Shown in pieces: positions 63,622 through 64,000 of a DNA stretch of 64,000 bases. Positions within the stretch are counted from its first letter, which is position 1; every line of letters begins with the position of its first letter. The notes under the pieces were generated by a model, which made no database searches, had not been told where the DNA came from, and saw nothing but the letters and a program-made list of their open reading frames with translations. Where the stretch lies: positions 1-64,000 of the forward strand of contig JAIOPN010000067.1 in assembly GCA_021413865.1 (NCBI GenBank). The letters are read 5' to 3'. The position numbers and the translations under genes were made by a program. The stretch comes from Planctomycetota bacterium (GTDB lineage: Bacteria > Planctomycetota > Phycisphaerae > Phycisphaerales > Phycisphaeraceae).

Positions 63622-64000
63622 ATGGCGATGATCCAGACCCACAACCTCACCAAGACCTACGGCCAGCTCGTCGCGCTCTCCGACCTCAACCTCGCCATCG
63701 AGAAGGGGGAGTGCTTCGGCTTCATCGGCCCCAACGGTGCGGGCAAGACCACGGCGTTTAATTTGATTACCGGCGTTTACAAGCCTACCGAGGGCGATAT
63801 CCGTTTCCTCGGGAAATCAGTTTCCGGAAGAAAACCGTACAAGATCACTGCCCGGGGAATTGCACGGACGTTCCAGAATATCCGGCTCTTTAGCTCGCTC
63901 TCGGTGTTCGACAATGTCCGGGCCGCCTGCAATATGCATTTGCGCCACGGGATTTCCCATGCGCTCTGGCGCGGGAGTGCGTTTGAGCAAGAGGAGAAGG
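63622..64000 (+). CDS. ABC transporter ATP-binding protein, partial, possibly chimeric
   Basis: The 3' end lies beyond the window; 126 residues are visible. Walker A is intact (GFIGPNGAGKTT, residues ~34-45). The first part (LTKTYGQLVALSDLNLAIEKGE) reads like an ABC-2 or GldA-type exporter ATPase. After Walker A the text (FNLITGVYKPTEGDIRF, then GIARTFQNIRLFSSLSVFDN) is of the LivG branched-chain amino-acid type, and its codons include AGA, GGA, AAA and ATT that are rare in the rest of the window. By hand count 63781-64000 is ~56% GC, versus 68% at 63661-63720. Either a real LivG-like gene with odd composition or a join of two sequences at the conserved motif. Confidence 0.6.
   Translation, partial: MAMIQTHNLTKTYGQLVALSDLNLAIEKGECFGFIGPNGAGKTTAFNLITGVYKPTEGDIRFLGKSVSGRKPYKITARGIARTFQNIRLFSSLSVFDNVRAACNMHLRHGISHALWRGSAFEQEEK

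Overview
The window is a high-GC bacterial segment that looks like a planctomycete, most likely class Phycisphaerae. This is inferred from family content, not from a phylogenetic marker. The clues are large gene sets pairing MoxR ATPases with DUF58, BatA-like VWA, DUF4159 and DUF4175 proteins, a secreted squalene-cyclase-like toroid protein, a Ser/Thr kinase fused to tetratricopeptide-type repeats, and a divergent Flp/Tad pilus locus. No rRNA, tRNA, IS element or CRISPR array was found.

Layout. Positions 1-466 hold a long inverted repeat and an AT-rich leader before a sigma-70 family factor (467-1462, with a strong terminator). Next come pdxH and a secreted GH42-like protein on the + strand. 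From 5425 to 17246 a co-oriented minus-strand cluster encodes surface-glycan enzymes: a CgeB-like glycosyltransferase, a GT2, two tandem SGNH hydrolases, two more GT-A-like proteins, a methyltransferase, a SugE/Gdx-type small transporter, a UDP-sugar dehydrogenase and a domain-swapped HldE-like heptose kinase/nucleotidyltransferase. From 17375 to 30273 a minus-strand Tad-type pilus locus follows: PilZ, CpaF, two mini-pilins, CpaA, TadE-like, Ser/Thr kinase, TadG-like, TadE-like, CpaB, FHA-CpaF and one TadB/C. It has no secretin and no TadZ in the window.

A divergent HEAT+TPR gene (30466-31161) ends at a terminator. From 58650 down to 31226 sixteen minus-strand genes are packed with gaps of at most 54 nt and many GTGA/ATGA stop-start overlaps. 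They contain two paralogous MoxR/DUF58/VWA/DUF4175 modules (A, 34419-44291; B, 47823-58650) joined by a DUF4159 protein and secreted proteins. The products are predicted to sit at or across the cytoplasmic membrane, so a MoxR-driven membrane or envelope assembly machine is the simplest reading; its substrate is unknown. A pyrC-phyH pair, a 774-aa membrane protein and a truncated ABC ATPase end the window.

Most noteworthy: (1) the Tad locus carries both a kinase and an FHA-fused secretion ATPase, suggesting phospho-threonine control of pilus assembly; (2) the duplicated MoxR operon, in which one BatA-like VWA protein has lost its MIDAS residues; (3) the last ABC ATPase changes base composition, codon use and subfamily right at its Walker A motif, so the final ~250 bases may be an assembly chimera.
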